A DNA stretch of 64,000 nt from Legionella_C sp048541585 (lineage in GTDB: Bacteria; Pseudomonadota; Gammaproteobacteria; Legionellales; Legionellaceae), in contig NZ_CP183303.1 of the NCBI RefSeq assembly GCF_048541585.1, positions 1,364,001-1,428,000 on the forward strand, written 5' to 3'. Below are positions 55,266 through 63,545 of this stretch, piece by piece. The notes under the pieces are model-generated. The model ran no database searches and had not been told where the DNA came from. It worked only from the letters and a program-made list of their open reading frames with translations. The position numbers and the translations under genes were made by a program. Numbering within the stretch: the first letter of the stretch is position 1; every line of letters begins with the position of its first letter.

Positions 55266-56390
55266 ATGATAGATAGAGTTTATCAAATCTATTGGCAATT
55301 AAAAAAAATAGCTAAAATTACTTTACCCATCCTATTAATTATCAGCTGTTCAGATAATAAATCTCCACCTGCCCAGCCTAAACTAGAAGTGCAGGTTAGT
55401 AAAGTTAAAACATCTTACGTTCCTACTTATAAAGAATACATTGGAATTACTCGCTCAATAGCAAGTGTTGATATTCGTGCTCGTGTGCAAGGATTTTTAA
55501 TTAAAATGAATTTTGTTGAAGGTGCAATGGTTAAGAAGAATCAATTATTATTTGTTATTGATCCACGCCCATTTGAAGCACAATTAAATTTAGCACAAGG
55601 TCAACTTTCACGGAGTATTGCAGATAAGGAATTTCAACAAATTCAATTCTTACGATTAAAAGATTTAGTGGCTAAAGGGGATGTAGCGAAAGCTAATTTT
55701 GATCAAGTTACAGCACAATATAGAGAGGCAACTGCTCAAGTAGAAATTCAAACAGCGCAGGTTGAACAAGCAAAAATTAATTTAAGTTATTGCTCAATGT
55801 ATTCTCCTATCGATGGCATTATTAGTCATAAATATGTCGATGTTGGTAATCTAGTTGGTGGCGGTTCGAATACGTTATTAGCCAATGTAGTGCAACTTAA
55901 TCCTATTTATGTGGAATTTAACCCAAGTACAACTGATTTTACTGAGTTTTTAAAATATCAGGCTAATATGCCTTTTAAAGTTGAAGTAACTTTGCCTAAT
56001 GATAAAAAAACTCGTTTTTATGGAAAAGTTAATTTAGTTAACAATCAAGCAAATGTATCAACTTCCACAATTTTAATGCGAGCTATTATTGATAATCCTA
56101 AAAACCTTCTCTTACCAGGTATTTATGTTAATGTAAGATTAGCTCTTAGCGATAAAAGTCCTGCTATTTTAGTACCTATTGCTGCTGTATTACAAACTCA
56201 AGAAATGCGCTCTGTGTATGTTGTGACTTCCAATAATAAGGTCCAATCGCGTACTGTTACCATTTCAGGTCAACAAGGTGAAAATTATATTGTTACTTCA
56301 GGACTTAAAGAAGGAGATAGGCTTATTCTAGATGGCTTACAAAAGATTCAGCCTGGCATGGATGTTATACCGCATTTGGTTAGTAAATAG
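55266..56390 (+). CDS. RND efflux periplasmic adaptor lipoprotein (AcrA-like)
   Basis: A 374-residue membrane-fusion protein. Lipobox LIISC with Cys28; barrel-sandwich halves around RARVQGFLIKMNFVEGAMVKK and YSPIDGIISHKYVDVGNLV; a coiled-coil hairpin between (residues about 95-165); and a C-terminal membrane-proximal domain (LDGLQKIQPGM). It links the inner-membrane pump to a TolC-type channel. The pump gene follows 12 bp later. No TolC gene adjoins. Confidence 0.93.
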   Translation: MIDRVYQIYWQLKKIAKITLPILLIISCSDNKSPPAQPKLEVQVSKVKTSYVPTYKEYIGITRSIASVDIRARVQGFLIKMNFVEGAMVKKNQLLFVIDPRPFEAQLNLAQGQLSRSIADKEFQQIQFLRLKDLVAKGDVAKANFDQVTAQYREATAQVEIQTAQVEQAKINLSYCSMYSPIDGIISHKYVDVGNLVGGGSNTLLANVVQLNPIYVEFNPSTTDFTEFLKYQANMPFKVEVTLPNDKKTRFYGKVNLVNNQANVSTSTILMRAIIDNPKNLLLPGIYVNVRLALSDKSPAILVPIAAVLQTQEMRSVYVVTSNNKVQSRTVTISGQQGENYIVTSGLKEGDRLILDGLQKIQPGMDVIPHLVSK

Positions 56391-56402
56391 GGATAGAATA
56401 AC

Positions 56403-59400
56403 ATGGTTAAATTTTTTATATACCGCCCTATATTTGCCATGGTAATCGCAATTTTAATGGTATTAGTTGGCGGTATTTGTATTTTAATTTTACCGGTAGC
56501 TCAGTATCCTTCAATTGTTCCTCCTGTTGTTCAAGTGAGCGCACAGTATTTAGGTGCAGGGGCAGGGGTTGTTGCTGATACAGTAACAACGCCTTTGGAG
56601 ACCAATATTAATGGTGTGGAAGGCATGATTTACATGACTTCCTCTAGTACAAATAATGGCAACTCCAATATCAATATTACTTTTAGAGTCGGTTATGATA
56701 TTGATATTGCTGCAGTAGATGTTTTAAATGATGTCAACACTGCAACTCCCTTAATTCCTCAAACGGTAGGTAAATCTGGAATTACCATTAAAAAAGCCTC
56801 TACCAATATGGTCTTGGTCGTGAATTTACTAAGTAAAGATAATAGCCTTGATGAATTTTTTCTAAGTAATTATGCACAAATTCAAATAACTCCAGCTCTA
56901 CAACGTGTATATGGTGTAGGGAATGTAACTAATTTTGGCTTATTAGAATATTCAATTCGAATTTGGTTAGATCCAGATAAATTAGCTAGTATGGGTATTT
57001 CACCGCAAGATGTTATTGAAGCTGTTGCAGAACAAAATCAGCAGGCAGCGGTTGGTGTAATAGGCCAGCCGCCTGTGCCTAAAAATACGCCTTTTCAATA
57101 TCAACTTTCAACACTTGGTCAACTAAATGAAGTTAGTCAGTTTGAAGATATTATTGTTCGCGTTAATAGTAATAGCCAGATAGTGAGGATAAGAGATTTA
57201 GGTCGTGTAGAAATGGGCGCGCAAACCTACACTACAACGTCTAATTTTAGCGGTAAACCAACAGCTAGTATCGGTGTATATCAACTACCTGGATCAAATG
57301 CTATCCAAGTAGCAAATAATATTCGCCAGGTTATGCAAAATTTATCAAAAAATTTTCCACCCGGCATGACTTACACTATTGCCTACGATACTACTAATTT
57401 CGTGCGTGAATCCCTTAAAGAAGTTGTCAAAACATTATTGGAAGCTATTGTTTTAGTATTCATTGTAGTTTTTGTATTTCTTCAAAATTGGCGTACTACC
57501 TTAATTCCTTGTATTGCAATACCCGTATCATTAATTGGAACGTTTGCTCTATTAGAAATTTTTGGCTTTTCTATTAATACATTAAGCCTTTTAGGTCTCG
57601 TATTAGCTATTGGTTTAGTAGTAGATGATGCAATTGTAGTAGTTGAAAATGTTGAGAAAAAACTTGAGCAGAGCATTACAAATATTAAAGAAGCAACCCT
57701 TGCAGCAACCCAAGAAGTTCAAGGGCCTATTATTGCTACAACTTTAATTCTATTAGCAGTATTTGTTCCAGTAGCGTTTATTCCTGGAATGACAGGAAGT
57801 TTATATAATCAATTTGCTTTAACTATTGCTTTTTCTGTTGCCTTATCTGGTATAAATTCATTAACGTTAACGCCGGCATTATGTGGGCTTCTTTTAAAAC
57901 AAAAAAAAGAAAATAAATTTTTTCTTCTTCGTTGGTTTGAAATAGGGTATGCAAAACTACTGTACTATTATCAGCTTGCTGTCAGATATTGTATTGGTCA
58001 TAGTAAATTAGTATTAATTATTTTTGGTATTTTGGGTTTAGTAACCGCAATTGTTTTTTATCGCTTACCGACTTCATTTATTCCAGATGAGGATCAAGGG
58101 TATTTTATGGTTATTTTAAAAGGCCCAGATGGTTCTTCGCTTTATCGCACCGAGCAGACTATTAGCAAAGTGCAAGCTCTTTTGGGTAAGACACCAGGTA
58201 TAGCTAGTAGCATAGCTGTGAATGGCTATAACGTGATTGATTCAATTAATGAGCCAGATTCAGCAGTGATATTTGTTATTTTAAAACCTTGGGAGGAGCG
58301 CAAAACGGCAGAATTAAGTGCATTTGGTATTATGGCAAAGTTACAAAAACAATTTAATAATATCAACGAAGCAATGATTTTTACAGCGAATGCACCAGCT
58401 ATTCCCGGCTTAGGTTCAGTAAGCGGCTTTCAATTAGAAGTTGAAGATAGAAGTTATCAAGGTGTAGAGTTCTTAGCTAAAGCAGTTGATAAAATGGTAG
58501 CTGAAGCAAATAAAAGGCCAGAGCTTAAGTCACTTTTTTCTAATTTAAATACTAAAGTACCGCAATTTTACTTAGACATAGATAGAACTAAAGCTAAAGC
58601 GCTTGATGTTTCAATCTCAAGTTTACTTATTACTCTACAAACTTATTTAGGTGCCTATTACGTCAATACATTCACCAAATACGGACAAACTTATCGAGTT
58701 CAAATTCAGGCAGAAGGAACTGCACGTGAAGAAACTGCTGATATCACCAAATTATATGTGAAAAGTAATAAAGGTAATATGGTGCCTTTATCAAGCCTAG
58801 TTAAAGTGAAACTAATTAATGGCCCTTTTAATATTCCTCATTATAATCTCTACAATGCAGCAATGATTACTGGCAGTCCTGCTCCAGGATATAGTTCAGG
58901 TCAAGCGCTAGCTGCAATAGAAGATGTAGCAAATAAGGTTCTACCAACAGGCATTAATTATGAATGGACTGGTATTACCTATCAACAATTACAAGCGGGT
59001 AATTTGGCAGCACTTATTTTTATACTTTGCCTCGTGTTTGTGTTTCTTTTTTTAGCAGCACTTTATGAAAGTTGGTCCATGCCATTTATGATTTTACTTG
59101 CAGTACCTTTAGCATTACTTGGCGCAGGTCTTGCCTTAATGATAAGGTCTTTAGCACTTGATGTTTATGCTCAAATTGGTTTGGTTTTGTTAATTGGCCT
59201 TGCTGCTAAAAATGCTATTTTAATTGTTGAGTTTGCTAAAGATAAACACGAAGCGGGTGCAAGTATTGTAGAAGCTGCTCTAGAGGCAGCTCGCTTGCGT
59301 TTAAGACCCATTTTAATGACTGCTTTTGCTTTTATATTAGGCGTTTTACCTCTAACAGTTGCTACAGGTGCTGGTGCGGCTAGTCGTCATTCAATAGGAA

Positions 59401-59534
59401 CAACTGTTTTAGGCGGCATGCTAGTTGCCACTATTCTAAGCCTTTTAGTTGTGCCTGTGTTTTATGTAGTAATCGAAAGAATACGTGAGCGCCGACATAA
59501 AAGAAAAAGTGCTTCCACGCGGGAGTTATTATAG
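56403..59534 (+). CDS. RND multidrug efflux pump (AcrB/HAE1 family)
   Basis: A 1043-residue, twelve-helix RND pump of the hydrophobe/amphiphile efflux class. The paired proton-relay aspartates are Asp408-Asp409 in GLVVDDAIVVVEN. Two large periplasmic loops (about 30-335 and 560-870) and repeats of the halves are visible (FIPDEDQGYFMV at the start of the second). It exports drugs, detergents or other amphiphiles by proton antiport. Transcribed with the adaptor; substrates unknown. Confidence 0.95.
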   Translation: MVKFFIYRPIFAMVIAILMVLVGGICILILPVAQYPSIVPPVVQVSAQYLGAGAGVVADTVTTPLETNINGVEGMIYMTSSSTNNGNSNINITFRVGYDIDIAAVDVLNDVNTATPLIPQTVGKSGITIKKASTNMVLVVNLLSKDNSLDEFFLSNYAQIQITPALQRVYGVGNVTNFGLLEYSIRIWLDPDKLASMGISPQDVIEAVAEQNQQAAVGVIGQPPVPKNTPFQYQLSTLGQLNEVSQFEDIIVRVNSNSQIVRIRDLGRVEMGAQTYTTTSNFSGKPTASIGVYQLPGSNAIQVANNIRQVMQNLSKNFPPGMTYTIAYDTTNFVRESLKEVVKTLLEAIVLVFIVVFVFLQNWRTTLIPCIAIPVSLIGTFALLEIFGFSINTLSLLGLVLAIGLVVDDAIVVVENVEKKLEQSITNIKEATLAATQEVQGPIIATTLILLAVFVPVAFIPGMTGSLYNQFALTIAFSVALSGINSLTLTPALCGLLLKQKKENKFFLLRWFEIGYAKLLYYYQLAVRYCIGHSKLVLIIFGILGLVTAIVFYRLPTSFIPDEDQGYFMVILKGPDGSSLYRTEQTISKVQALLGKTPGIASSIAVNGYNVIDSINEPDSAVIFVILKPWEERKTAELSAFGIMAKLQKQFNNINEAMIFTANAPAIPGLGSVSGFQLEVEDRSYQGVEFLAKAVDKMVAEANKRPELKSLFSNLNTKVPQFYLDIDRTKAKALDVSISSLLITLQTYLGAYYVNTFTKYGQTYRVQIQAEGTAREETADITKLYVKSNKGNMVPLSSLVKVKLINGPFNIPHYNLYNAAMITGSPAPGYSSGQALAAIEDVANKVLPTGINYEWTGITYQQLQAGNLAALIFILCLVFVFLFLAALYESWSMPFMILLAVPLALLGAGLALMIRSLALDVYAQIGLVLLIGLAAKNAILIVEFAKDKHEAGASIVEAALEAARLRLRPILMTAFAFILGVLPLTVATGAGAASRHSIGTTVLGGMLVATILSLLVVPVFYVVIERIRERRHKRKSASTRELL

Positions 59535-59797
59535 AGCGGTAATGAATTTCTTACTGATAGGTAAGTTGGGCTAAGCTTTAAGAGCGGAGCAGGCAGAGGC
59601 GCATTTGAGTTTTATTTGAAATCGCCGAAACCCTCTTTGCGCCTCGGGCCAGAAGCCCTTATCTAACAACATTCCAAAAAGTGCTCAAATCCACCTCTGC
59701 TTTAGGCATGAAAAGGCTTAAAATTAAGTGCGGCTGCAAGGATTGCTTAGGCTAATAACTCTTGTTGACTAAGAGCCTGCCCAAACCTCACAAATAC
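59535..59797. repeat. dispersed ~180-bp element, copy 2
   Basis: Arms GCAGAGGCGCATTTGAG (59593-59609) and GCTCAAATCCACCTCTGC (59683-59700) pair imperfectly. The interior words 'cgccgaa', 'aacaac(a/g)ttccaaaaag' and the downstream 'ctgcaa.gattgct' match the copy after ribBA (15554-15730). The hairpin at the centre of copy 1 is not conserved. The element fills the gap between two convergent genes. Confidence 0.72.
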
Positions 59798-61306
59798 TTA
59801 ATTTTTATCAGGAAAAATATCCTTAAATTGAATATGTTGATTACGCTCCATGATTTCTGGCCTGCGCTTATGAAAGCCACCTAATTTATAGATTAAAATA
59901 GGAACAACAAAACTAGCAACTCCCATGACAAAGGCTATTTTGTAAGTAGGATCTTTGTTCATACATAAAAAGATTAAACACGCAACCATTAATAAGATGG
60001 CAACTATTCCTGTATAAGGAGAGCCAGGTGTTTTATATTGCAGATCATCTGTTGTATAACCCGCCTTGTAGAGACGACGACGAAAATTAATTTGTGCCCA
60101 ACATAAAGAAATCCAGGCTGTAGCACCGGTAAAGCCTGAAACTAAGAGCAAAGCAATATATAAAATTGATTGCCCAAAAAAATAACTTGTGGCGAGTAAA
60201 ATCCAAATTGAAATTAAAGTCACTATTCCTGCATTTTGCGGAACAAAATTACGATTTAATTTACTAAGCGGGTGGGGCGCCATACCATTTCGAGCTAGGG
60301 CATTTAAAGAACGTACAATTCCATAAACGCCCGAATTTGAACAAGATAGTGCAGCAGTAAGCGTTACGAAACTTGTAGCGGCACCTGCCCAATGTAGACC
60401 ATAGAAATTAAGTGCATCAGCGAATACAGAATTATCTAAACTTGCTTGGCGCCAGGGAAAGATTAAAACTAAACAAAAAACAGGAATGATATAGATAAAG
60501 AGGATTCGATAAGTTACATTGCGTATAGCCCTAGGAATCATCCGCGCCGGATCAATAGATTCACCAGCAGCAAGACCAATAATTTCTGAACCTTGATAAT
60601 TAACTAATAAAAGTACCATTGCCGTTAGCAAGGCAAAAATACCATTGGGAAATAAGCCACCTTGGTCAAAAATAAATTTACCACCAATAATAGTATTAGG
60701 TTGAGGGCCATGAATAATACCTAAGAAAATTAACATGGCTAAAAAGACAAAAGCTAGAAGAGCAAAAATTTTAATTACAGCTAGCCAAAACTCTATTTCA
60801 CCAAAAGTACCTACTTTAGCAATATTGACATAGGTAATTATTAAGCCAAAACAAACGGCCCAAAGATAACCATTTATTCCGGTAAAATGCTCCATAATAA
60901 TACCGCCGGCAATACACTCTGCCGGAATATAAGCTACCCAACTTATCCAGTAAGACCAACCAACTCCGCACGCAATGGCTGGTGAAATAAATTCAGCTGT
61001 ATAGGTTATAAATGAACCGGAAATAGGAATAGCTACTGCTAATTCGCCCATGCAGAGCATGGTTAAGTAGATAATTAATCCACCTAAAATATAGGCAATA
61101 AAAACTGATGGCCCTACCTGATTAATGACCGCACCAGTGCCTAAAAAATAGCCTGAGCCGATTATTCCACCCAAGGCAATTAATTGTACATGTCGGTCTT
61201 TCAAGCCGCGCTTGTAGCCGCCATCATTAAGTGGTTTTTTAATAGATATGTCTTGTTCAATCACTAACTGTATAATCTCTGAATTGTTGGGGTTCAAATT
61301 GTACAA
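59798..61306 (-). CDS. amino-acid permease, APC superfamily (AAT family)
   Basis: A 502-residue transporter with twelve hydrophobic helices. The N-terminal block GLKDRHVQLIALGGIIGSGYF with LGTGAVINQVGP and the helix 6-8 region NYQGSEIIGLAAGES are typical of AAT permeases such as LysP or RocE. It imports a cationic or other amino acid by proton symport; the substrate is not readable. The N-terminus is uncertain: the TTG at 61306 and a GTG at 61261 both lack a good ribosome binding site. Confidence 0.88.
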   Translation of the reverse strand: MYNLNPNNSEIIQLVIEQDISIKKPLNDGGYKRGLKDRHVQLIALGGIIGSGYFLGTGAVINQVGPSVFIAYILGGLIIYLTMLCMGELAVAIPISGSFITYTAEFISPAIACGVGWSYWISWVAYIPAECIAGGIIMEHFTGINGYLWAVCFGLIITYVNIAKVGTFGEIEFWLAVIKIFALLAFVFLAMLIFLGIIHGPQPNTIIGGKFIFDQGGLFPNGIFALLTAMVLLLVNYQGSEIIGLAAGESIDPARMIPRAIRNVTYRILFIYIIPVFCLVLIFPWRQASLDNSVFADALNFYGLHWAGAATSFVTLTAALSCSNSGVYGIVRSLNALARNGMAPHPLSKLNRNFVPQNAGIVTLISIWILLATSYFFGQSILYIALLLVSGFTGATAWISLCWAQINFRRRLYKAGYTTDDLQYKTPGSPYTGIVAILLMVACLIFLCMNKDPTYKIAFVMGVASFVVPILIYKLGGFHKRRPEIMERNQHIQFKDIFPDKN

Positions 61307-61497
61307 TAATTATCAAAATTGTCCACATTTTCCTGAAGTACGGCTTTAAAAGGTGATTTTTATAAGAAAAATCTCAAGAACGCAAGATTTATTTAAATTA
61401 TTTAAATGATGGTTTACTGAAGTTGTTGTAAAAGGGCTTATTAATATACTAGAAGGTAGATTTTTAATTAGATTGCAAAGCTTAAAATATTTAAGAG

Positions 61498-61587
61498 TGG
61501 CGGAGAGAGAGGGATTCGAACCCTCGATACGTTTTACCGTATACACACTTTCCAGGCGTGCGCCTTCGACCGCTCGGCCACCTCTCC
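61498..61587 (-). tRNA. tRNA-Ser (anticodon GGA)
   Basis: A class II tRNA with a long variable arm. Acceptor GGAGAGG pairs with TCTCTCC (one G-U), anticodon loop CTGGAAA gives GGA (UCC/UCU serine codons), and the T-arm has GGTTCGAATCC. Discriminator G and CCA are encoded. Confidence 0.95.
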
Positions 61588-61734
61588 TTTGCCGCAAAGA
61601 ATAGCCGGTTAGTTATTTAAAATCAATCCCGTATGTATATAAAGGTTTATTTATAAAATTTTTATAAGCTAAAATAAGCTACTTAATGACTTTTAGTTTA
61701 TACTTACTTTAAAAGTTCTAGAAAGATTATAGTT

Positions 61735-62196
61735 ATGAAAAAACGAATTTTTTTTGGATTAGGTGGTCTTATATTTTCTAGTCAGCTATTCGCTTTTCAG
61801 TGTTATTTTACATTAGTAAAGGATTCTTGCTGGACTGATTATGCGGTTACTGTAAAAGTATTGGATGCTTTAAATAATGATAATAATCTATTAACAATTA
61901 CAGTACCTAAAGGTCAAGCATGGGGTAGATTGCCGTTTACATGCCAACCAAACCAAAAATTACTTTATCAGGCCTCTTTTGAACCTTCTATTTGGGAAAA
62001 TCAAAAAGGTGAGGTTTATAATGCTATAAATTACTGGACTTTACCACCTGCAATTAAAACAGGTCAATCAGCTTGGGAAATACCAGTTTGCTATCCTAGA
62101 GCATTTTCAGAAGTACCACTTCCTCCACAAGCGACAAATAATTGTACATGTGATTTTAAAAATATTCCGCCTATACCGCCTAAAAAACTTGATTAA
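61735..62196 (+). CDS. exported cysteine-containing hypothetical protein, 153 aa
   Basis: A signal peptide (RIFFGLGGLIFSSQLFA, cleaved at about residue 20) precedes a beta-rich domain with cysteines at 23, 32 and 70, and later ones in IPVCYP and NNCTCDF. The C-terminus is Pro-rich (IPPIPPKKLD). It is probably a periplasmic or surface protein with disulfides. I do not recognise a domain. The ribosome binding site is weak. Confidence 0.68.
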   Translation: MKKRIFFGLGGLIFSSQLFAFQCYFTLVKDSCWTDYAVTVKVLDALNNDNNLLTITVPKGQAWGRLPFTCQPNQKLLYQASFEPSIWENQKGEVYNAINYWTLPPAIKTGQSAWEIPVCYPRAFSEVPLPPQATNNCTCDFKNIPPIPPKKLD

Positions 62197-62245
62197 CCTT
62201 ATTACAAACTCCTTAGAATAATTCATAGCTTTATCAAGAGGAGTT

Positions 62246-62335
62246 ATGTATTATTTTGCTATTTTATTATTACCTAGGATAATGCTTGCTAACATTAAGA
62301 CAGCAAATTGGCCAAATGCTTATTATGGGCTTTAA
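62246..62335 (+). CDS. short overlapping ORF upstream of nagZ (29 aa)
   Basis: It starts ATG after AGAGGAG and encodes a hydrophobic start (YYFAILLLPRIM). It overlaps the first 50 nt of nagZ in another frame. The nagZ ribosome binding site (AGGA, 62276-62279) lies within it, so its translation could help or hinder nagZ. It may be fortuitous. Confidence 0.25.
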   Translation: MYYFAILLLPRIMLANIKTANWPNAYYGL

Positions 62336-63344
62336 TGGACTAACCATAGATTCAGACAGTTCTGTCGTCAAATGGCTAACAGGCGATGGCTTAGGTGGTG
62401 TTATATTATTTGATAAGGATGTTGCCAATAACACTTTACAAAAAAATTTAGTAAGTATTAAACAGATTATCAAATTAACAGAGCAACTTAAATACTATGC
62501 AAGTTATAATAGTATAGATAGTGAATTACCCTTGTTTATCGGCATTGATTATGAAGGGGGCGCGGTTGATAGGTTAAAAAATGTTGTTAATTGTCCATTA
62601 ACTAGTGCGCCTGAGCAAATGGCTAAATTGCCACAGCAACATTTTATCGAGCAAGCTAGGCAAATGGCTTCTATTTTGCAACATTTAGGGTTTAATTTAA
62701 ATTTTGCGCCGTTAGTGGATTTAAATCTTAAAAAAGATGAAGGAATTATAGGTAAGTTAGGGCGATGTTTTTCTGCTGATCCTAAAATTGTTGTTAACTA
62801 TGCAAAGTTATTTGTTAATGTTTTTGCTAACTATGCTATTACTTGCTGTTATAAACATTTTCCAGGTCATGGTAGCGCAGTAGGAGATACGCACAAAAAT
62901 TTTGTCGATGTAACCGATACATTTCAAGAAGAAGAACTTTATCCTTATTCAGTGCTTGCTACCCAACCTTTACCAGTAATGGTCATGACTGCTCATGTTA
63001 TTAATCGACATTTAGATCCGAGTGGGCTCCCAGCGACCTTATCAAAGCTTATACTTACGGGTTTATTGCGTGAAAAATTTGGTTTTAAAGGCGTTATTAT
63101 TAGTGACGATCTACAAATGCATGCTATTAGTCAATATTATTCTCTTGAAGAAAGACTTTGTCTCACAATAAATGCTGGTGCTGATATGCTTATTTTTGCT
63201 AATCAGTTAGGTAGCCATGATGCAGTAGAAATTATTGATATTATTGAACGTTTAGTAATTGAAAAAGCTATTCCATTAGCAAGAATTACCGAATCTTACC
63301 ATCGAATTAAACATTTAAAACAAGCTAAATTAGTTACAGTTTAA
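62286..63344 (+). CDS. nagZ: beta-N-acetylhexosaminidase, GH3 (NagZ-like)
   Basis: A 352-residue family 3 glycoside hydrolase. Conserved blocks: GVILFDKDV, IDYEGGAVDRL (substrate site), KHFPGHGSAVGDTH (190-203, the Asp-His acid/base loop of NagZ enzymes) and VIISDDLQM (nucleophile Asp, 274-275). NagZ removes GlcNAc from anhydro-muropeptides during cell-wall recycling; no signal peptide, so cytosolic. The TTG start at 62286 has AGGA 6 nt upstream and lies at the family's N-terminal motif (LRQQIGQMLIMGF). Confidence 0.9.
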   Translation: MLTLRQQIGQMLIMGFNGLTIDSDSSVVKWLTGDGLGGVILFDKDVANNTLQKNLVSIKQIIKLTEQLKYYASYNSIDSELPLFIGIDYEGGAVDRLKNVVNCPLTSAPEQMAKLPQQHFIEQARQMASILQHLGFNLNFAPLVDLNLKKDEGIIGKLGRCFSADPKIVVNYAKLFVNVFANYAITCCYKHFPGHGSAVGDTHKNFVDVTDTFQEEELYPYSVLATQPLPVMVMTAHVINRHLDPSGLPATLSKLILTGLLREKFGFKGVIISDDLQMHAISQYYSLEERLCLTINAGADMLIFANQLGSHDAVEIIDIIERLVIEKAIPLARITESYHRIKHLKQAKLVTV

Positions 63345-63353
63345 AAATTACGC

Positions 63354-63381
63354 TTGATCTCAATTTTAATTATGTTAAAAT
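63354..63381 (+). promoter_or_regulatory. candidate sigma-70 promoter of the poly-Cys leader
   Basis: TTGATC (63354-63359), a 16-nt spacer and TAAAAT (63376-63381). Transcription would start near 63388, about 30 nt before the leader ATG. The gap after nagZ is otherwise empty, so a promoter is expected here. Confidence 0.5.
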
Positions 63382-63384
63382 ATG

Positions 63385-63407
63385 GGCTTAATGTTCAAAT
63401 TTAAGCC
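63385..63407 (+). promoter_or_regulatory. 5' hairpin before the poly-Cys leader
   Basis: GGCTTAA (63385-63391) and TTAAGCC (63401-63407) form a perfect 7-bp stem with a 9-nt loop. It ends right before the leader ribosome binding site, so it would cap the 5' end of the transcript and may influence its stability. Confidence 0.45.
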
Positions 63408-63419
63408 AAGAAGGTTTCT

Positions 63420-63500
63420 ATGGATAAATTTAATTTAATGACAAACTATTTTGCTTGCACACCTGCTTACTGTTGTTGTTGCTGTTGTTGCTGCTGCTAA
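63420..63500 (+). CDS. poly-cysteine leader peptide (26 aa)
   Basis: The peptide is MDKFNLMTNYFACTPAY followed by nine cysteines and TAA, so 10 of 26 residues are Cys. The Cys codons are mixed TGT and TGC. An AAGAAGG ribosome binding site lies 5 nt before the ATG (63408-63414), about as strong as any in the window. A candidate promoter is upstream, and the SDF symporter gene starts 45 nt downstream on the same strand. This is the design of a leader whose translation stalls when Cys-tRNA is scarce. Short poly-cysteine ORFs act as cysteine-responsive attenuators in mycobacteria. I see no intrinsic terminator between it and the next gene, so the mechanism (Rho, coupling or ribosome-binding-site masking) is open. 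Confidence 0.72.
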   Translation: MDKFNLMTNYFACTPAYCCCCCCCCC

Positions 63501-63545
63501 ATTTTAAGTCATTAATTAATTTATTAACTATTATAGGTAATCTTC

